A stretch of 64,000 bases of DNA. Origin: Evansella sp041820985. Lineage in GTDB: Bacteria; Bacillota; Bacilli; Bacillales; Salisediminibacteriaceae. This document shows, piece by piece, positions 16,911-26,163 of this stretch (position 1 is its first letter; the number at the start of each line of letters is the position of its first letter). The position numbers were made by a program, and so were the translations under genes. The stretch is from NCBI RefSeq assembly GCF_041820985.1, contig NZ_JBGUAU010000009.1, positions 1 to 64,000 of the forward strand. Reading direction: 5' to 3'. Below the pieces are notes generated by a model. The model saw only the letters and a list, made by a program, of their open reading frames with translations. It was not told the DNA's origin and searched no databases.

Positions 16911-17197
16911 TGTCTCTTCCCTGAAAATATGCGAGTTAAGGGTAGTCAAACTTATCTAGTAATACTAACTTTGTTGGATTGTATTCCATTCGCTACTGCC
17001 CACTCCCTTTCCTGTGGGGAGTTGCCGAGCCTCCTCACGACTTCGTCGCTGCGGTGTCTCGCCTCTACTCTGCTTCCCACTGGAGTTCCGTGGTCATTCG
17101 CTCATTGCATATACAGTTAAATGTACTAACTTATGCTCATATCGTATTTTCATCCACCATGGTGTAAATTTCACTTGCATGGAGGTCTACCTTGAAA
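16911..17197 (+). repeat. ~285-bp interspersed repeat, copy A
   Basis: First of five copies in this window (others at 27790, 32526, 39882 inverted, 49641). All begin with CTGAAAATA-like sequence, share CCACTCCTTTCCTGTGGGGA-type core, GCCGAGCC, TCGTCGCT, GTGTCTCGCCTC and ACTGGAGTTC words, and end near CATCCACCATGGTG and GGAGGTCTACC. Short open frames across it are conserved only because the DNA is. Confidence 0.85.
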
Positions 17198-17221
17198 TTA
17201 CAGGTGCTACTTTTTTACGAC

Positions 17222-17252
17222 AAAAATGGCAAGCACCTATGAAGTGCTTACC
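17222..17252 (-). terminator. Terminator of the 17.3-kb gene
   Basis: GGCAAGCAC (17228-17236) faces GTGCTTACC (17244-17252). On the minus strand the stem is followed by ATTTTTG. It begins 19 bases past the stop codon. Confidence 0.7.
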
Positions 17253-17270
17253 ACCGATGATACTTACTAA

Positions 17271-17726
17271 TTAATACCAAACCTCAAATTCTATTACTTC
17301 TCCACTTTTCGGATGAAGCGATATTCCCATTTGCTCTCCATTTAGAGATACTCGATAGGAGTAATTTTTATCTAAAAATATACCCCCATCACTATACATG
17401 TTTTTATATTCCGTTTCGATAAACTCTATCTCTTCATTTTCGTAATGTTCTAGAACGATCGATTTTCCTTCTTCATATGTGAAAGATGGTGCTGAAAAAA
17501 CATAAATGATGAGAGCAACAATAAAAGTTCCACTATTAGCAGTAATTGCTTTCTTATTTTCTTTGACTACAATTTGATATAACATTACTAGTTGGGATAT
17601 AAAGAGACCAATAAAAAAACCATTTGAAAGGACGTTCTCATATAAGGCTATATTTGCATATAGATACCCTATAAAACCAGCAACATTTAGAACGAATAAA
17701 TAAGCTCCCCAAAGTTTAAAATTCAC
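17271..17726 (-). CDS. Small membrane protein of unknown function
   Basis: A 151-residue protein with about four predicted membrane helices in the first 100 residues and a C-terminal soluble tail of about 50 residues rich in Glu and Tyr, ending in a beta-rich segment (YRVSLNGEQMGISLHPKSGE). The tail resembles small PepSY-like or periplasmic beta domains only loosely. It starts with GTG after AAGGGG. It may share a transcript with the CcdA/UreH-like gene upstream, 65 bases away. I do not recognise the family. Confidence 0.6.
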   Translation of the reverse strand: MNFKLWGAYLFVLNVAGFIGYLYANIALYENVLSNGFFIGLFISQLVMLYQIVVKENKKAITANSGTFIVALIIYVFSAPSFTYEEGKSIVLEHYENEEIEFIETEYKNMYSDGGIFLDKNYSYRVSLNGEQMGISLHPKSGEVIEFEVWY

Positions 17727-17791
17727 GTTTAAAACCCCTTCTCCCCTGTCTCATAATTTTCTACGCCTATTTAGAGAAAAGGTTTCAAATA

Positions 17792-18520
17792 TTACCAAAA
17801 CGTTAAAATATCCAGTATTCCTATGAAAATCATAAAGCTTCCAGCCACACGTTGAACGATCAATCCAACCTTTCGCCCCTTCTTTAAAACCTTACCACTT
17901 AATCCTAAATACCAAATAACAAAAATAACAAGTAGGAAGGGTATGGACGTACCGATTGCAAATAAGCTTGGTAAAACAGCCCCGTACGAAGTGGATAATG
18001 TCATAGGCATCATAAGCATGAAAAACAAAATAAACATCGTCGGACAGAATCCAAGAGAAAAACTGAAGCCTAACATAAAAGCTCCCCATTTTCCTTTTCT
18101 ATTTTTTTCTGTGGATGATTTCCATAGGTTCATCGTCCATTTCATTTGAAAGACACCTAGCATGTATATTCCGATAATAATGAGGATTGGTCCCAACACT
18201 TTACGCATCGGTTCAAAAAAGTAAGGCAGGAGCTGTTGAAATCCTTCACCTAGTAAATACACTATTAAACCTAAACCTGAGAAAGCCACTATTTTTCCAA
18301 GCACGTAAAAAATCGTGTCTGACCAGGATATTCCACGGTTAAGGGAATTGGATCCGTAGAGAGTAATGGCACTAACATTACCCGAAAATTGACATGGAGC
18401 AAGCGCACCTACAATTCCTAAAAGTAGAGCAAACAAAATAGGAATGGACTCCATACTATATGCTATGTTCATGAACGGCTCTCGTAAAAAATAACTTATT
18501 TCATCTATAAATTGAAACAT
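17792..18520 (-). CDS. Six-helix membrane protein of the CcdA/DsbD/UreH-like family
   Basis: A 242-residue polytopic protein with about six helices and the two Cys-Pro motifs typical of this superfamily: GALAPCQFSGN in the first helix (near residues 40-50) and LGFCPTMFILFF in the fourth (near 156-167). Members move electrons across the membrane through such a Cys pair or transport metal or sulfur compounds. No thioredoxin-like partner lies next to it, so the substrate is open. The start follows GAGGAG. Confidence 0.7.
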   Translation of the reverse strand: MFQFIDEISYFLREPFMNIAYSMESIPILFALLLGIVGALAPCQFSGNVSAITLYGSNSLNRGISWSDTIFYVLGKIVAFSGLGLIVYLLGEGFQQLLPYFFEPMRKVLGPILIIIGIYMLGVFQMKWTMNLWKSSTEKNRKGKWGAFMLGFSFSLGFCPTMFILFFMLMMPMTLSTSYGAVLPSLFAIGTSIPFLLVIFVIWYLGLSGKVLKKGRKVGLIVQRVAGSFMIFIGILDILTFW

Positions 18521-18709
18521 CGTAGTTCTCCTCTAGTGAATGTAATAGTTTTATTGTACCAAAGATATATAGAGATTTTGTGAAGAAATCTATACTCTCA
18601 TCAACATAGGAAAATAGAACTATTTTATCCATTTTTATGGAAATTACTTGTTTTCTTAATATAATTTGTTATTTTTAGGAAATAACTATCTATAAAAAAG
18701 AGGTTATCT

Positions 18710-19489
18710 ATGGAGCAGCTAAATGATATGAAACATAAGGAATTACGGCATGTTACTTCCTATATAAGTCCTTATACCATCAACTATATACATGAAAAAA
18801 ATCCTTGGATAATGGCCTGGTGGTCAGCCGCTTTTCCAGGATTAGGACATTTAATGTTATGTAAGTACCTTGTCGCTTTCACACTTTTCTTTTGGGAGAT
18901 ATCGGTAAACTATCTAGCGGGAATTAATTTGGCTATTTATTATTCCATGATTGGTGAAATGGATCAAGCTAGTAGCGCTATAAATAAACAATGGTTTCTT
19001 ATGTATATTTGCGTGTATGTTTTTGCTATCTGGGACAGTTATTCAAAAACAGTATTATTAAATAAACGGTACATTCTAAGCTACAAGAAAGGATATGATA
19101 TTATTTCGCCAAACATATCTGCCTTAGAACTAAATATTTTAGTAAAGAGACAACCACTCCAATCCATTATTTGGTCCTTTCTAGCTCCAGGTCTCGGTCA
19201 CATATATATTAATCGTATTTTTACATCACTTGTATTTATTATTTTATTTGTAGTCACATCCTATTTCTCTAACTTACTTCCAGCAATTCATTATTCTTTA
19301 GAGGGAAACTTTATGGCTGCAAAAAGTTGTATTAATATTCAATGGTTTTTATATATGCCATCCCTTTATTCATTTGTAGCGTATGATGCTTATGTAAACA
19401 CTGTAGAATACAACAAAATCTACGAAAGAGAGCAAAAAAAATACTTCCATAGAGAGTACCAAAATAAGGATTTTGATTATCCGATTTAA
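18710..19489 (+). CDS. Tandem-duplicated membrane protein of unknown function
   Basis: A 259-residue protein made of two similar halves. WSAAFPGLGHLMLCKYLVAF (near residue 38) matches WSFLAPGLGHIYINRIFTSL (near 155). INLAIYYSMIGEMDQASSAI matches LPAIHYSLEGNFMAAKSCIN, and each is followed by QWFL and a D-SY/DAY segment. Each half has about three membrane helices with a PGLGH turn, a motif also seen in TM2-like small proteins. The function is unknown. It lies 19 bases from the next gene, which is probably co-transcribed. Confidence 0.7.
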   Translation: MEQLNDMKHKELRHVTSYISPYTINYIHEKNPWIMAWWSAAFPGLGHLMLCKYLVAFTLFFWEISVNYLAGINLAIYYSMIGEMDQASSAINKQWFLMYICVYVFAIWDSYSKTVLLNKRYILSYKKGYDIISPNISALELNILVKRQPLQSIIWSFLAPGLGHIYINRIFTSLVFIILFVVTSYFSNLLPAIHYSLEGNFMAAKSCINIQWFLYMPSLYSFVAYDAYVNTVEYNKIYEREQKKYFHREYQNKDFDYPI

Positions 19490-19508
19490 TTCGAGGAGTG
19501 AAGAAAAC

Positions 19509-19976
19509 ATGTACGTTGTGGCGTCTTTTGAATATTCTGATGCCCTTGAGACTGCGGTAGCCAGTCTAGAAAACATTGGAATAAAAAATAAAGATATCTT
19601 AGTTATTCCTTTAGATAAAAGGACAGAAAGCACTAAAATATTTGATAGCATTCACAGTTCGGATGGAAAGAGCCTAACAGACTTTGCAGCAATACTCGGA
19701 ACAATCTTCATGCTGCTAGGTGGAATATATGGTTTCATTTTACCCATGGGTCCAATTTTTGGTGCGTTAATTGGTTTAGTTTTTGGACTTCTTTTTGGGT
19801 TTGGATGTGATTATTTTTACACAAAGAAAAAAGAGAAATCGATGTTAATCAAAGACAATCTGACGGAAGTTTTCCTTATGGTAAAATGTAGCGATTCTCA
19901 AGTAGATAAGATTAGGAAGATGCTATGGGAACAATTTGCTTTAGGAGTAGCAACATTAACTAAAGAAAGCAAATAA
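19509..19976 (+). CDS. Small membrane protein with a glycine-rich hairpin
   Basis: A 155-residue protein with an N-terminal alpha/beta domain of about 55 residues (MYVVASFEYSDALETAVASL, then KDILVIPLDK), two glycine-rich membrane segments with GGIYGFILPMGPIFGALIG near residues 75-100, and a C-terminal alpha/beta segment ending near residue 150. This layout, a small sensor-like domain split around a Gly-zipper hairpin, resembles general stress proteins of the YflT/DUF1269 kind, but the match is not firm. The ATG at 19509 after GAGGAGTGAAG is preferred over an ATG 12 codons upstream. Confidence 0.65.
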   Translation: MYVVASFEYSDALETAVASLENIGIKNKDILVIPLDKRTESTKIFDSIHSSDGKSLTDFAAILGTIFMLLGGIYGFILPMGPIFGALIGLVFGLLFGFGCDYFYTKKKEKSMLIKDNLTEVFLMVKCSDSQVDKIRKMLWEQFALGVATLTKESK

Positions 19977-20217
19977 ACCTTAACTTCTGTTAAAGAATAA
20001 AGTAAATATACGTAATGTGCTTAACTTTAGATCAGAAGCGAGACCAGCACTGTATTTGTACTTACCAAGGAATTTACAGGTGGATTGCCATTACCATTTT
20101 ACTAGGTACTTCCTATACAATATCAGTTTACTGCTTTCACGTAGATATGTATTGGCTTATAATTAAAATATGATTTAATAGTACTTTTTTACTATAAAAA
20201 GGGGATGAAGTAGGCAA

Positions 20218-21714
20218 ATGTCGAACGCAACAGTAGAAGATAAACCAAATCGGAGTTTCACAGTCTCGGAAAAAGATATAATACGCCGTAATTTTATCGT
20301 TTTTATCGCTTTATCCATTGTCACAGGATTTATTGTGGGTGCTATGCTTACCCTTGGAGAATCACTTGGAGCAAATGATTTTTTCATGATCAGTTTAATG
20401 CTAGGGGTATGGGGAATAGTTACCATTTTCCACTTCAAGAAAATTTTAATCCAGTATATTAGCTATATTGCTGTTATCGGGTCAGCAATTACAACTTCTA
20501 TCACATTGATTACGCAACCAGCTATTGGTAATGCATTTTCCATCTATTATATAATTATCTTAGCGTTAATATACATGAATCAAAAACTGTCTCTCCTCAC
20601 TCAAGTTTATGGATTCATAATCTTAGTTTATATGGTTTACGGTCAGAATGATATATTACAGCTACCCCCAGAGGACCAGGCCACATTTATTATATATTAT
20701 CTTTTAATTACGATTCTTATCGTAGCCCTATTGCAGGTGAACAAATCTGTTAATAAACAAATGGAATCTGCCAGAGTAGAAACAGAAAAATTATTGGAAG
20801 AACAACAGAAACAACAAGAGGCAATGGCTAAATTGGTTCAAAATGTAACAAAAAGTATGGAAGTCATCTCAAAATCAAGTGAAAGTAACAATCTTTCTTT
20901 TCATGAAATGAATAGCTCCTTTAGTGAGATTGCTTCGGGGGTAAATTCGCAGAACGAATCAACAGTTAGTATTAGTGAATCGGTAACTTCCATTACGGAC
21001 CTAATCAAGAAAATGCATGATGCCATGACTGAATTAAAAGAAGAAACAACAGAAACAAATCAATTATCCACGGAAGGAGAAAAACAAATTTCATCTCTGA
21101 CCGATATAGTAAATCAATTTAAAACGGAAATTGACTCCATGTCGAATGATTTTAGTATATTAATAGATAAGTTAAATGAAACGAGCCAATTCAGTAATAC
21201 AATTAAAGAAATTGCAGAGCAGACAAACCTCCTCTCCTTGAATGCAAGTATAGAGGCTGCTAGAGCAGGAGAACATGGACGAGGTTTCTCCGTTGTTGCA
21301 AATGAAATTCGAAAATTGTCGGAAATGACATCCCATTCAGCAGATCAAATTTCTCATCAAATTAATGCATTTAAGCAACAATCCGATCAGACACGTTCCC
21401 TTATGCAAACTGTGGCAGAACGAATGGATGACAGTTTTGATGTTACAGCGAAGACGAATGACTCTTTTAAGTTAATAAACACAGCTATTACGAAGCTATC
21501 AAAGCTTGCTGATAACGGAAGCAACCTCATTTCCGAAATCAATCAAACTGTTAATACAATTAACGGATCCACGGAAGAACTTGCTGCGGTAAGTGAACAA
21601 TCTAGTGCCTCACTACAAGAGTTAATTGCTACTTTGGAAAGTATATTAGATAGCAACACAAGTAGTTTAAGCAGCATAAAAGAGGTTGAAGAGACTCTGA
21701 AGAAATCTTCTTGA
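20218..21714 (+). CDS. Methyl-accepting chemotaxis-type receptor without an external sensor
   Basis: A 498-residue receptor. Residues about 25-180 form some six membrane helices with very short loops, so no extracellular sensor domain exists. A coiled coil follows (about 185-215), then the MCP signalling domain with its hairpin tip EIAEQTNLLSLNASIEAARA (near 338-357) and GRGFSVVANEIRKLSE. The tip would bind CheA/CheW. The input is probably sensed in the membrane. It is a paralogue of the receptor at 47329-48801. It is monocistronic, with a clear terminator. Confidence 0.85.
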   Translation: MSNATVEDKPNRSFTVSEKDIIRRNFIVFIALSIVTGFIVGAMLTLGESLGANDFFMISLMLGVWGIVTIFHFKKILIQYISYIAVIGSAITTSITLITQPAIGNAFSIYYIIILALIYMNQKLSLLTQVYGFIILVYMVYGQNDILQLPPEDQATFIIYYLLITILIVALLQVNKSVNKQMESARVETEKLLEEQQKQQEAMAKLVQNVTKSMEVISKSSESNNLSFHEMNSSFSEIASGVNSQNESTVSISESVTSITDLIKKMHDAMTELKEETTETNQLSTEGEKQISSLTDIVNQFKTEIDSMSNDFSILIDKLNETSQFSNTIKEIAEQTNLLSLNASIEAARAGEHGRGFSVVANEIRKLSEMTSHSADQISHQINAFKQQSDQTRSLMQTVAERMDDSFDVTAKTNDSFKLINTAITKLSKLADNGSNLISEINQTVNTINGSTEELAAVSEQSSASLQELIATLESILDSNTSSLSSIKEVEETLKKSS

Positions 21715-21765
21715 AAATACAGTGAGCCTTGTAGGTAATGTACCTACAAGGCTCCTGTATATTTT
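21714..21765. terminator. Bidirectional terminator between mcp and the ABC exporter
   Basis: GAGCCTTGTAGGTA (21724-21737) and TACCTACAAGGCTC (21741-21754) form a perfect 14-base stem with a three-base loop. A-rich and T-rich flanks on either side serve the plus-strand receptor and the convergent minus-strand exporter. Confidence 0.9.
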
Positions 21766-21822
21766 ACCCCAACTTATATTAGTAATAATAACACATCTTT
21801 ACGTACCTACTCCAAAATTTAA

Positions 21823-23844
21823 CTAGCTAGCCGTCTTCTTACTCCCACCTGCTTGAAGTTGATACATATGATGGTATCTTCCCTTTAGCTTCATAAGCTC
21901 CTCATGATTTCCTCGTTCTACAATTTCACCATGATCTAGAACGAGAATTTGATCTGCTTGGCGAATAGTAGAGAGTCGGTGGGCAATTACGAAAGTAGTT
22001 CGTCCTTGTTTTACCACATCCAACGCTTGTTGTATAACTTCTTCTGTTTCTGTATCGATGTTGGCTGTTGCTTCATCAAGAATTAAGATTGGTGGATTAT
22101 AAACGAGAGCCCTTGCGAAAGAAATGAGTTGTCGCTGACCTGAAGACAACGTACTTCCCTTTTCCTTCACTTCTTCATCAATACCATTAGGAAAAGCGCG
22201 GATCATATCTCCTGCTCCTACTTTTTCAAGAGCATCCATAATTTCTTCTCTTGTAATCGTTGGATCATCCATACTCACATTCGTAGCAATTGTTCCTGTA
22301 AACATGTATGGATCCTGAAGTACGATCGCCATATGCTCTCGAAGCGCTTGTTTTGATTGAGAATGAATATCTATTCCATCCACCGTGATTTTTCCTTTTT
22401 GGTGGTCATAAAATCGGAACAATATATTCATCATGGAACTTTTCCCTGAACCAGTATGACCAACGAAGGCAACAGTTTCTCCTTGTTTAGCAGAGAAGGA
22501 TATATTTTTTAACACATACTCCTCTTTTTCATACGCAAAGGAAACATTGTCAAAGGAAACGTCCCCTTTAAATCTTGGCACTTTCTCTTCAGATAACGCG
22601 ACTCCCGGTTCATCCATTAACGTAAATACTCTTTCTCCTGCTATTCTAGCTTCTTCTAATTGAGACAACTGATTGACGATACCAGTAACTGGTTCGAAAA
22701 GACGGTTGATGTAGTCAACAAAGGCGTATAACACTCCTAACGTAACTACTGTTCCTACACCTAGTGCACCACCGCCAAAATACCAAATCAGTGCGACAAA
22801 GGTAAGATTTCGCAAAAAGTTTACGAGATTAAAAGAAGTCATTGCATTTAAATTTAACAATTTATTGTTAAACTGAAAGTGCTCTTTGTTTAACTTCTCA
22901 AACTCATTACTCACTTCTTTTTCACGACCAAATGCTTTGATAATCGGCATTCCTTGAATACTCTCATTAATCTTCCCATTAATATCACTTAATCGTTCCC
23001 GAATCATACGATTGTATTTCCCTGCAAATTTACGATAAAACATCATCCATACGATGATGATTGGGATTAAAATTAGCGTACCCGTAGCTAATTGAGCGTC
23101 AAGTAAATACAATGCGATAAAAATCCCCGTCATATAAATGATACTTGTAAAAAAGGTAGATAACACACGAACGTAAAGCTCCCGAATTGCTTCTGTATCA
23201 TTCGTTATTCTTGAAACAATCTTTCCTGCTGGAAGATGATCAAAATAATTGATCGGAAGTTGATGTACCTTCGCGAAAACATCCTCACGCATTTTTTTTA
23301 TAATCCGATTTGCGGAGGTTTGGAGTAAATACCGCTGATGATAATGCAAAAATGCTGCAATGATAATTAACAATAGATACCCTCCCATGAGGTAGATAAG
23401 ATATTGTACCTCTGGTTGGAAAAATTGAATGATTTCTGATTGCTCCAACGATTCCACAGGATATCTTGCTGCATTCTCTCCACGAGTAATCGTAAGCAAG
23501 CCATCCTCTACTGTCCTTTCTCCATCAAACTCTAGCAATTGATCTACAAAATAGTAGGTTAATCCTATTTGAACGATTTGAGCTTGATGATGATTATCTG
23601 GGATCCCATCGTATCGGTCTGATCGGATAAATTCACGATTTTGATACGTTACTTCTCCCTGTTCTTGAACCTCTACCCATGGTCGTTCAATCCCAAGTAT
23701 GTGGTTATCTATCATTGTTTTCGCAATAAAAGGACCTGTTAGCTCGGCACTTACCGCTATCGTCAAAAATAGTAGAGCTAAGAGAATCGATCTTTTGCAT
23801 TGGAGAGCATAGCGAAATAATCGTTTTCCTACTTGCATTTTCAT
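21823..23844 (-). CDS. bmrD: Multidrug ABC exporter half, BmrD/YheH type
   Basis: A 673-residue half-transporter, the same length as B. subtilis YheH (BmrD). After the first membrane helix it carries an insertion of about 100 residues (about 45-145, containing RPWVEVQEQG and VEDGLLTITRGE) that is characteristic of this subunit and would lie outside. The ATPase has Walker A GHTGSGKSS, signature TLSSGQRQ and Walker B LILDEATA with the catalytic Glu present. It overlaps the end of its partner gene by four bases. The heterodimer exports drugs; in B. subtilis it is induced by ribosome-targeting antibiotics and late in growth. Confidence 0.9.
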   Translation of the reverse strand: MKMQVGKRLFRYALQCKRSILLALLFLTIAVSAELTGPFIAKTMIDNHILGIERPWVEVQEQGEVTYQNREFIRSDRYDGIPDNHHQAQIVQIGLTYYFVDQLLEFDGERTVEDGLLTITRGENAARYPVESLEQSEIIQFFQPEVQYLIYLMGGYLLLIIIAAFLHYHQRYLLQTSANRIIKKMREDVFAKVHQLPINYFDHLPAGKIVSRITNDTEAIRELYVRVLSTFFTSIIYMTGIFIALYLLDAQLATGTLILIPIIIVWMMFYRKFAGKYNRMIRERLSDINGKINESIQGMPIIKAFGREKEVSNEFEKLNKEHFQFNNKLLNLNAMTSFNLVNFLRNLTFVALIWYFGGGALGVGTVVTLGVLYAFVDYINRLFEPVTGIVNQLSQLEEARIAGERVFTLMDEPGVALSEEKVPRFKGDVSFDNVSFAYEKEEYVLKNISFSAKQGETVAFVGHTGSGKSSMMNILFRFYDHQKGKITVDGIDIHSQSKQALREHMAIVLQDPYMFTGTIATNVSMDDPTITREEIMDALEKVGAGDMIRAFPNGIDEEVKEKGSTLSSGQRQLISFARALVYNPPILILDEATANIDTETEEVIQQALDVVKQGRTTFVIAHRLSTIRQADQILVLDHGEIVERGNHEELMKLKGRYHHMYQLQAGGSKKTAS

Positions 23845-25607
23845 TTCGCTGCCACCACCTTTGTTTGCTTATTTGCTTCTTCCATTTGCTGTTTCGAATA
23901 TTGCTCAGAATACCAGCCTTGTAACATCATTAATTCTTCATGTGTTCCCCGCTCCACAATTGTTCCGTTATCTAACACAATAATGATATCTGCATGTCTA
24001 ACGGCAGACATTCGATGAGCGGTAATGAACGTTGTTTTTCCAGCACGTTCCTTACGAATATTTTGTACAATGGTTGTTTCTGTTTTAGCATCTACTGCAG
24101 ACAATGCATCGTCTAATAATAAGATTTCAGGATTTTTAATCAGCGCTCTTGCAATGGAGATTCGCTGCTTTTGTCCACCAGATAACGAGACACCCTTTTC
24201 CCCAACGAGCGTTTCAATTCCATTAGAGAACGTATCAATATCTGCTGTAATAGACGCTAGATCCATCACACGATATAAATCATAGTCTTCTGCATCTGGT
24301 CGTCCGAATAGGATATTTTCACGTATTGTTTTGGAAAACAAGAATTGATCTTGCGGCACATAGCCGATCCAACTCTTCAGTTGAGATAAATCGATCTTTT
24401 CAATTGCTGTATCTGATATAAAAAGCTGATTCTCCTTGATTGGGTATTCACGTAACAGTTGCTTGAAAAAACTCGTTTTTCCGCTTCCTGTTTTACCAAC
24501 TACTCCTACGGTTGACCCTTTTGGAATGCAGACAGAAATATTTTTTAATACAGACTCCTCTGAGCTTGGATAAGCAAATGTTAGAGATGTAAACTCAATC
24601 TCTTTCGGTTCTACGACAGATACAATTTCCTCATTATTTCTTACATCTGGCTCATAATCAAATGTTGTGTTAATACGGTCCATGGATGCATTTCCTCGCT
24701 GCATAATGTTCATTAACTCACCGAATGCAAACATAGGCCATATTAACATTCCTAGGTAGATGTTAAACGATACGAGCTGTCCCAGTGTAATTTCATTATG
24801 AAACACAAGAAATGCTCCATAACCTAAACCGATCATATAACTTAAACCTACAAGTATTTTTATTGTGGGTTCGAATAATGCATCAATTTTAGCAACCGCA
24901 ATATTTTTCTGTAAAACATCATTTGTTAAGTTCGCAAATCGTTTCTGATCATCCTTTTCCTTTACGAACGCCCGAATCACTCGAACTCCTGCAATCGATT
25001 CTAGCACCTGATCGTTCATACCTCCAAATGCATCCTGAGCTTTCATAAATCTCTCATGAATGATTTTCCCATAGCGTTTCATGAGATAAGCCATAATTGG
25101 TAATGGCAAAATCGCCGCTAACGTGAGCTTCCAGCTTACGAGTACGGACATCATAAACAGAATAACGATCAGGAATATCGTGGAATCTACAAGAGTTAAC
25201 ACCCCGAATCCCGTCGTTAACGAAATAGCCTTAAGATCGTTCGTTGCCTTTGCCATCAAATCTCCCGTCTTATTTTTCTCATAAAACGTAGGGGTCATTT
25301 TCATTAAATGATGCATGTATTTCGAACGAAGTGATCGTTCAATAATATAAGCCCCACCAAATAACTGACGCATCCAAACATACGTCATGAGGTAGATAAC
25401 TGTCATTAATCCAAGCAAAAATAATATATAAAATGTTAATCTCTCCGCAGTTAATTGACCTTGATGAATTTCATCAATGAAATAACCTAGCAATCTTGGC
25501 GGAGTAACTTCTAGTAAACTTACAATCAATAAAAGTGTTAGTGCTATCGTATATCTCTTCCAATGTTGCTTGAAAAACCATGTCAGTTTCTTTAAAACTG
25601 AGAACAT
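23841..25607 (-). CDS. bmrC: Multidrug ABC exporter half, BmrC/YheI type
   Basis: A 588-residue half-transporter with six helices (residues about 1-320) and an ATPase domain. Walker A GKTGSGKTS, signature SLSGGQKQR and Walker B LLLDDALSAVD are visible. The catalytic Glu after Walker B is Asp here, so this subunit contributes the degenerate ATP site, as known for asymmetric exporters including BmrCD. It starts after AAGGAGATG and is preceded by a long structured leader with a leader peptide, matching the bmrB-bmrC-bmrD arrangement of B. subtilis. Confidence 0.9.
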   Translation of the reverse strand: MFSVLKKLTWFFKQHWKRYTIALTLLLIVSLLEVTPPRLLGYFIDEIHQGQLTAERLTFYILFLLGLMTVIYLMTYVWMRQLFGGAYIIERSLRSKYMHHLMKMTPTFYEKNKTGDLMAKATNDLKAISLTTGFGVLTLVDSTIFLIVILFMMSVLVSWKLTLAAILPLPIMAYLMKRYGKIIHERFMKAQDAFGGMNDQVLESIAGVRVIRAFVKEKDDQKRFANLTNDVLQKNIAVAKIDALFEPTIKILVGLSYMIGLGYGAFLVFHNEITLGQLVSFNIYLGMLIWPMFAFGELMNIMQRGNASMDRINTTFDYEPDVRNNEEIVSVVEPKEIEFTSLTFAYPSSEESVLKNISVCIPKGSTVGVVGKTGSGKTSFFKQLLREYPIKENQLFISDTAIEKIDLSQLKSWIGYVPQDQFLFSKTIRENILFGRPDAEDYDLYRVMDLASITADIDTFSNGIETLVGEKGVSLSGGQKQRISIARALIKNPEILLLDDALSAVDAKTETTIVQNIRKERAGKTTFITAHRMSAVRHADIIIVLDNGTIVERGTHEELMMLQGWYSEQYSKQQMEEANKQTKVVAAK

Positions 25608-25807
25608 ATTTTCATCTCCTTAGCGTTATTCATTTGTCTCCTCTTTCGTACTATCCGCCACCTGAAGCTTCCTTCTCTGTTAGTCGCTTTTTTCTGATCC
25701 AAAGTAAAATAATCATTTTTCTTCCTCCAATTTATTTTTTATATGTGATCGGCTTTATAGTAAACATTTAATGACCTAAAAGCCGGTAGCACCTTTGCCT
25801 TGAAACA

Positions 25808-25851
25808 CAAAAAGACACACGGGTATCGTATGCTTGCCCGAGTGTCTTTTA
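25808..25851 (-). terminator. Second leader terminator upstream of bmrC
   Basis: GACAC-A-CGGG (25814-25823) pairs with CCCG-A-GTGTC (25837-25846). On the minus strand the stem ends in TTTTTGTGTTTC. It lies about 200 bases before the bmrC start codon, so transcription must pass it to reach the exporter. No clear antiterminator partner for it was found. Confidence 0.75.
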
Positions 25852-25866
25852 TAAAAAAATGGTTGG

Positions 25867-26022
25867 CTAGAACAAGTGGGAAATATCCCCTGTTTCCTTC
25901 ATGCCAAATTGTTTTATAAAATAGAAAAGGTGCATGCCACAATGTGTTGTGACCTGCACCTTATTATTACGTAAAGAAACAAACCTAGTTCTTTATCATA
26001 TTAATTCAGGTGGAGTCACAAC
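25867..26022 (-). promoter_or_regulatory. Ribosome-mediated attenuator (terminator 1 and antiterminator)
   Basis: Terminator 1 is the hairpin AAGGTGCA (25927-25934) with TGCACCTT (25955-25962), extended by CCACAA/TTGTG, and on the minus strand runs into TTTTCTATTTT. Its 5' arm can instead pair with the last codons of the leader peptide. GTTGTGAC and CACCT on the minus strand (within 26008-26022) complement GTCACAAC and AGGTG in terminator 1. A ribosome finishing the leader peptide would mask this pairing and allow termination. One stalled earlier would leave it free and cause readthrough. A 22-codon frame (25867-25935) starts inside the hairpin but has no good ribosome site. Confidence 0.65.
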
Positions 26023-26082
26023 ATGATTATTCAGTTTTCCAGCAATTACAATTGCTACATTCATAGAAATAATGTTAATCAT
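25996..26082 (-). CDS. 28-residue leader peptide upstream of bmrCD
   Basis: A 28-codon gene with an excellent AAAGGGGGAG site six bases before its ATG. The peptide is hydrophobic at first (MINIISMNVAIVIAGK) and ends in HVVTPPELI, placing a Pro-Pro pair four codons from the end. It sits between a sigma-A promoter and terminator 1, and its 3' end can pair with that terminator. B. subtilis bmrB (yheJ) is a known leader gene in the same place that controls bmrCD by stalling. This shorter gene is the probable counterpart, and the role is inferred from that arrangement. Confidence 0.65.
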   Translation of the reverse strand: MINIISMNVAIVIAGKLNNHVVTPPELI

Positions 26083-26134
26083 GCCGTTCTCCCCCTTTCG
26101 AAAAATTTAGTAATTTTAGGTAATTTCCTTTCTT

Positions 26135-26163
26135 AATGTAGCACTATCGCTTCTCTTCGTCAA
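26135..26163 (-). promoter_or_regulatory. Sigma-A promoter of the leader-bmrCD operon
   Basis: On the minus strand TTGACG (26158-26163) and TACATT (26135-26140) are separated by exactly 17 bases. Transcription would begin near 26128, giving a leader of about 520 bases before bmrC. Confidence 0.75.

Noticed and set aside
16929..17274. Several overlapping open frames of 60-86 codons in repeat copy A, with similar translations in the other copies
   Set aside because: The frames are conserved only because the repeat DNA is conserved. They lack ribosome sites, shift frame between copies and overlap each other.
25739..25942. A 67-codon minus-strand frame in the bmrCD leader
   Set aside because: It runs through the second terminator hairpin and has no ribosome site. 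The 28-codon gene at 25996-26082 has a far better start signal.
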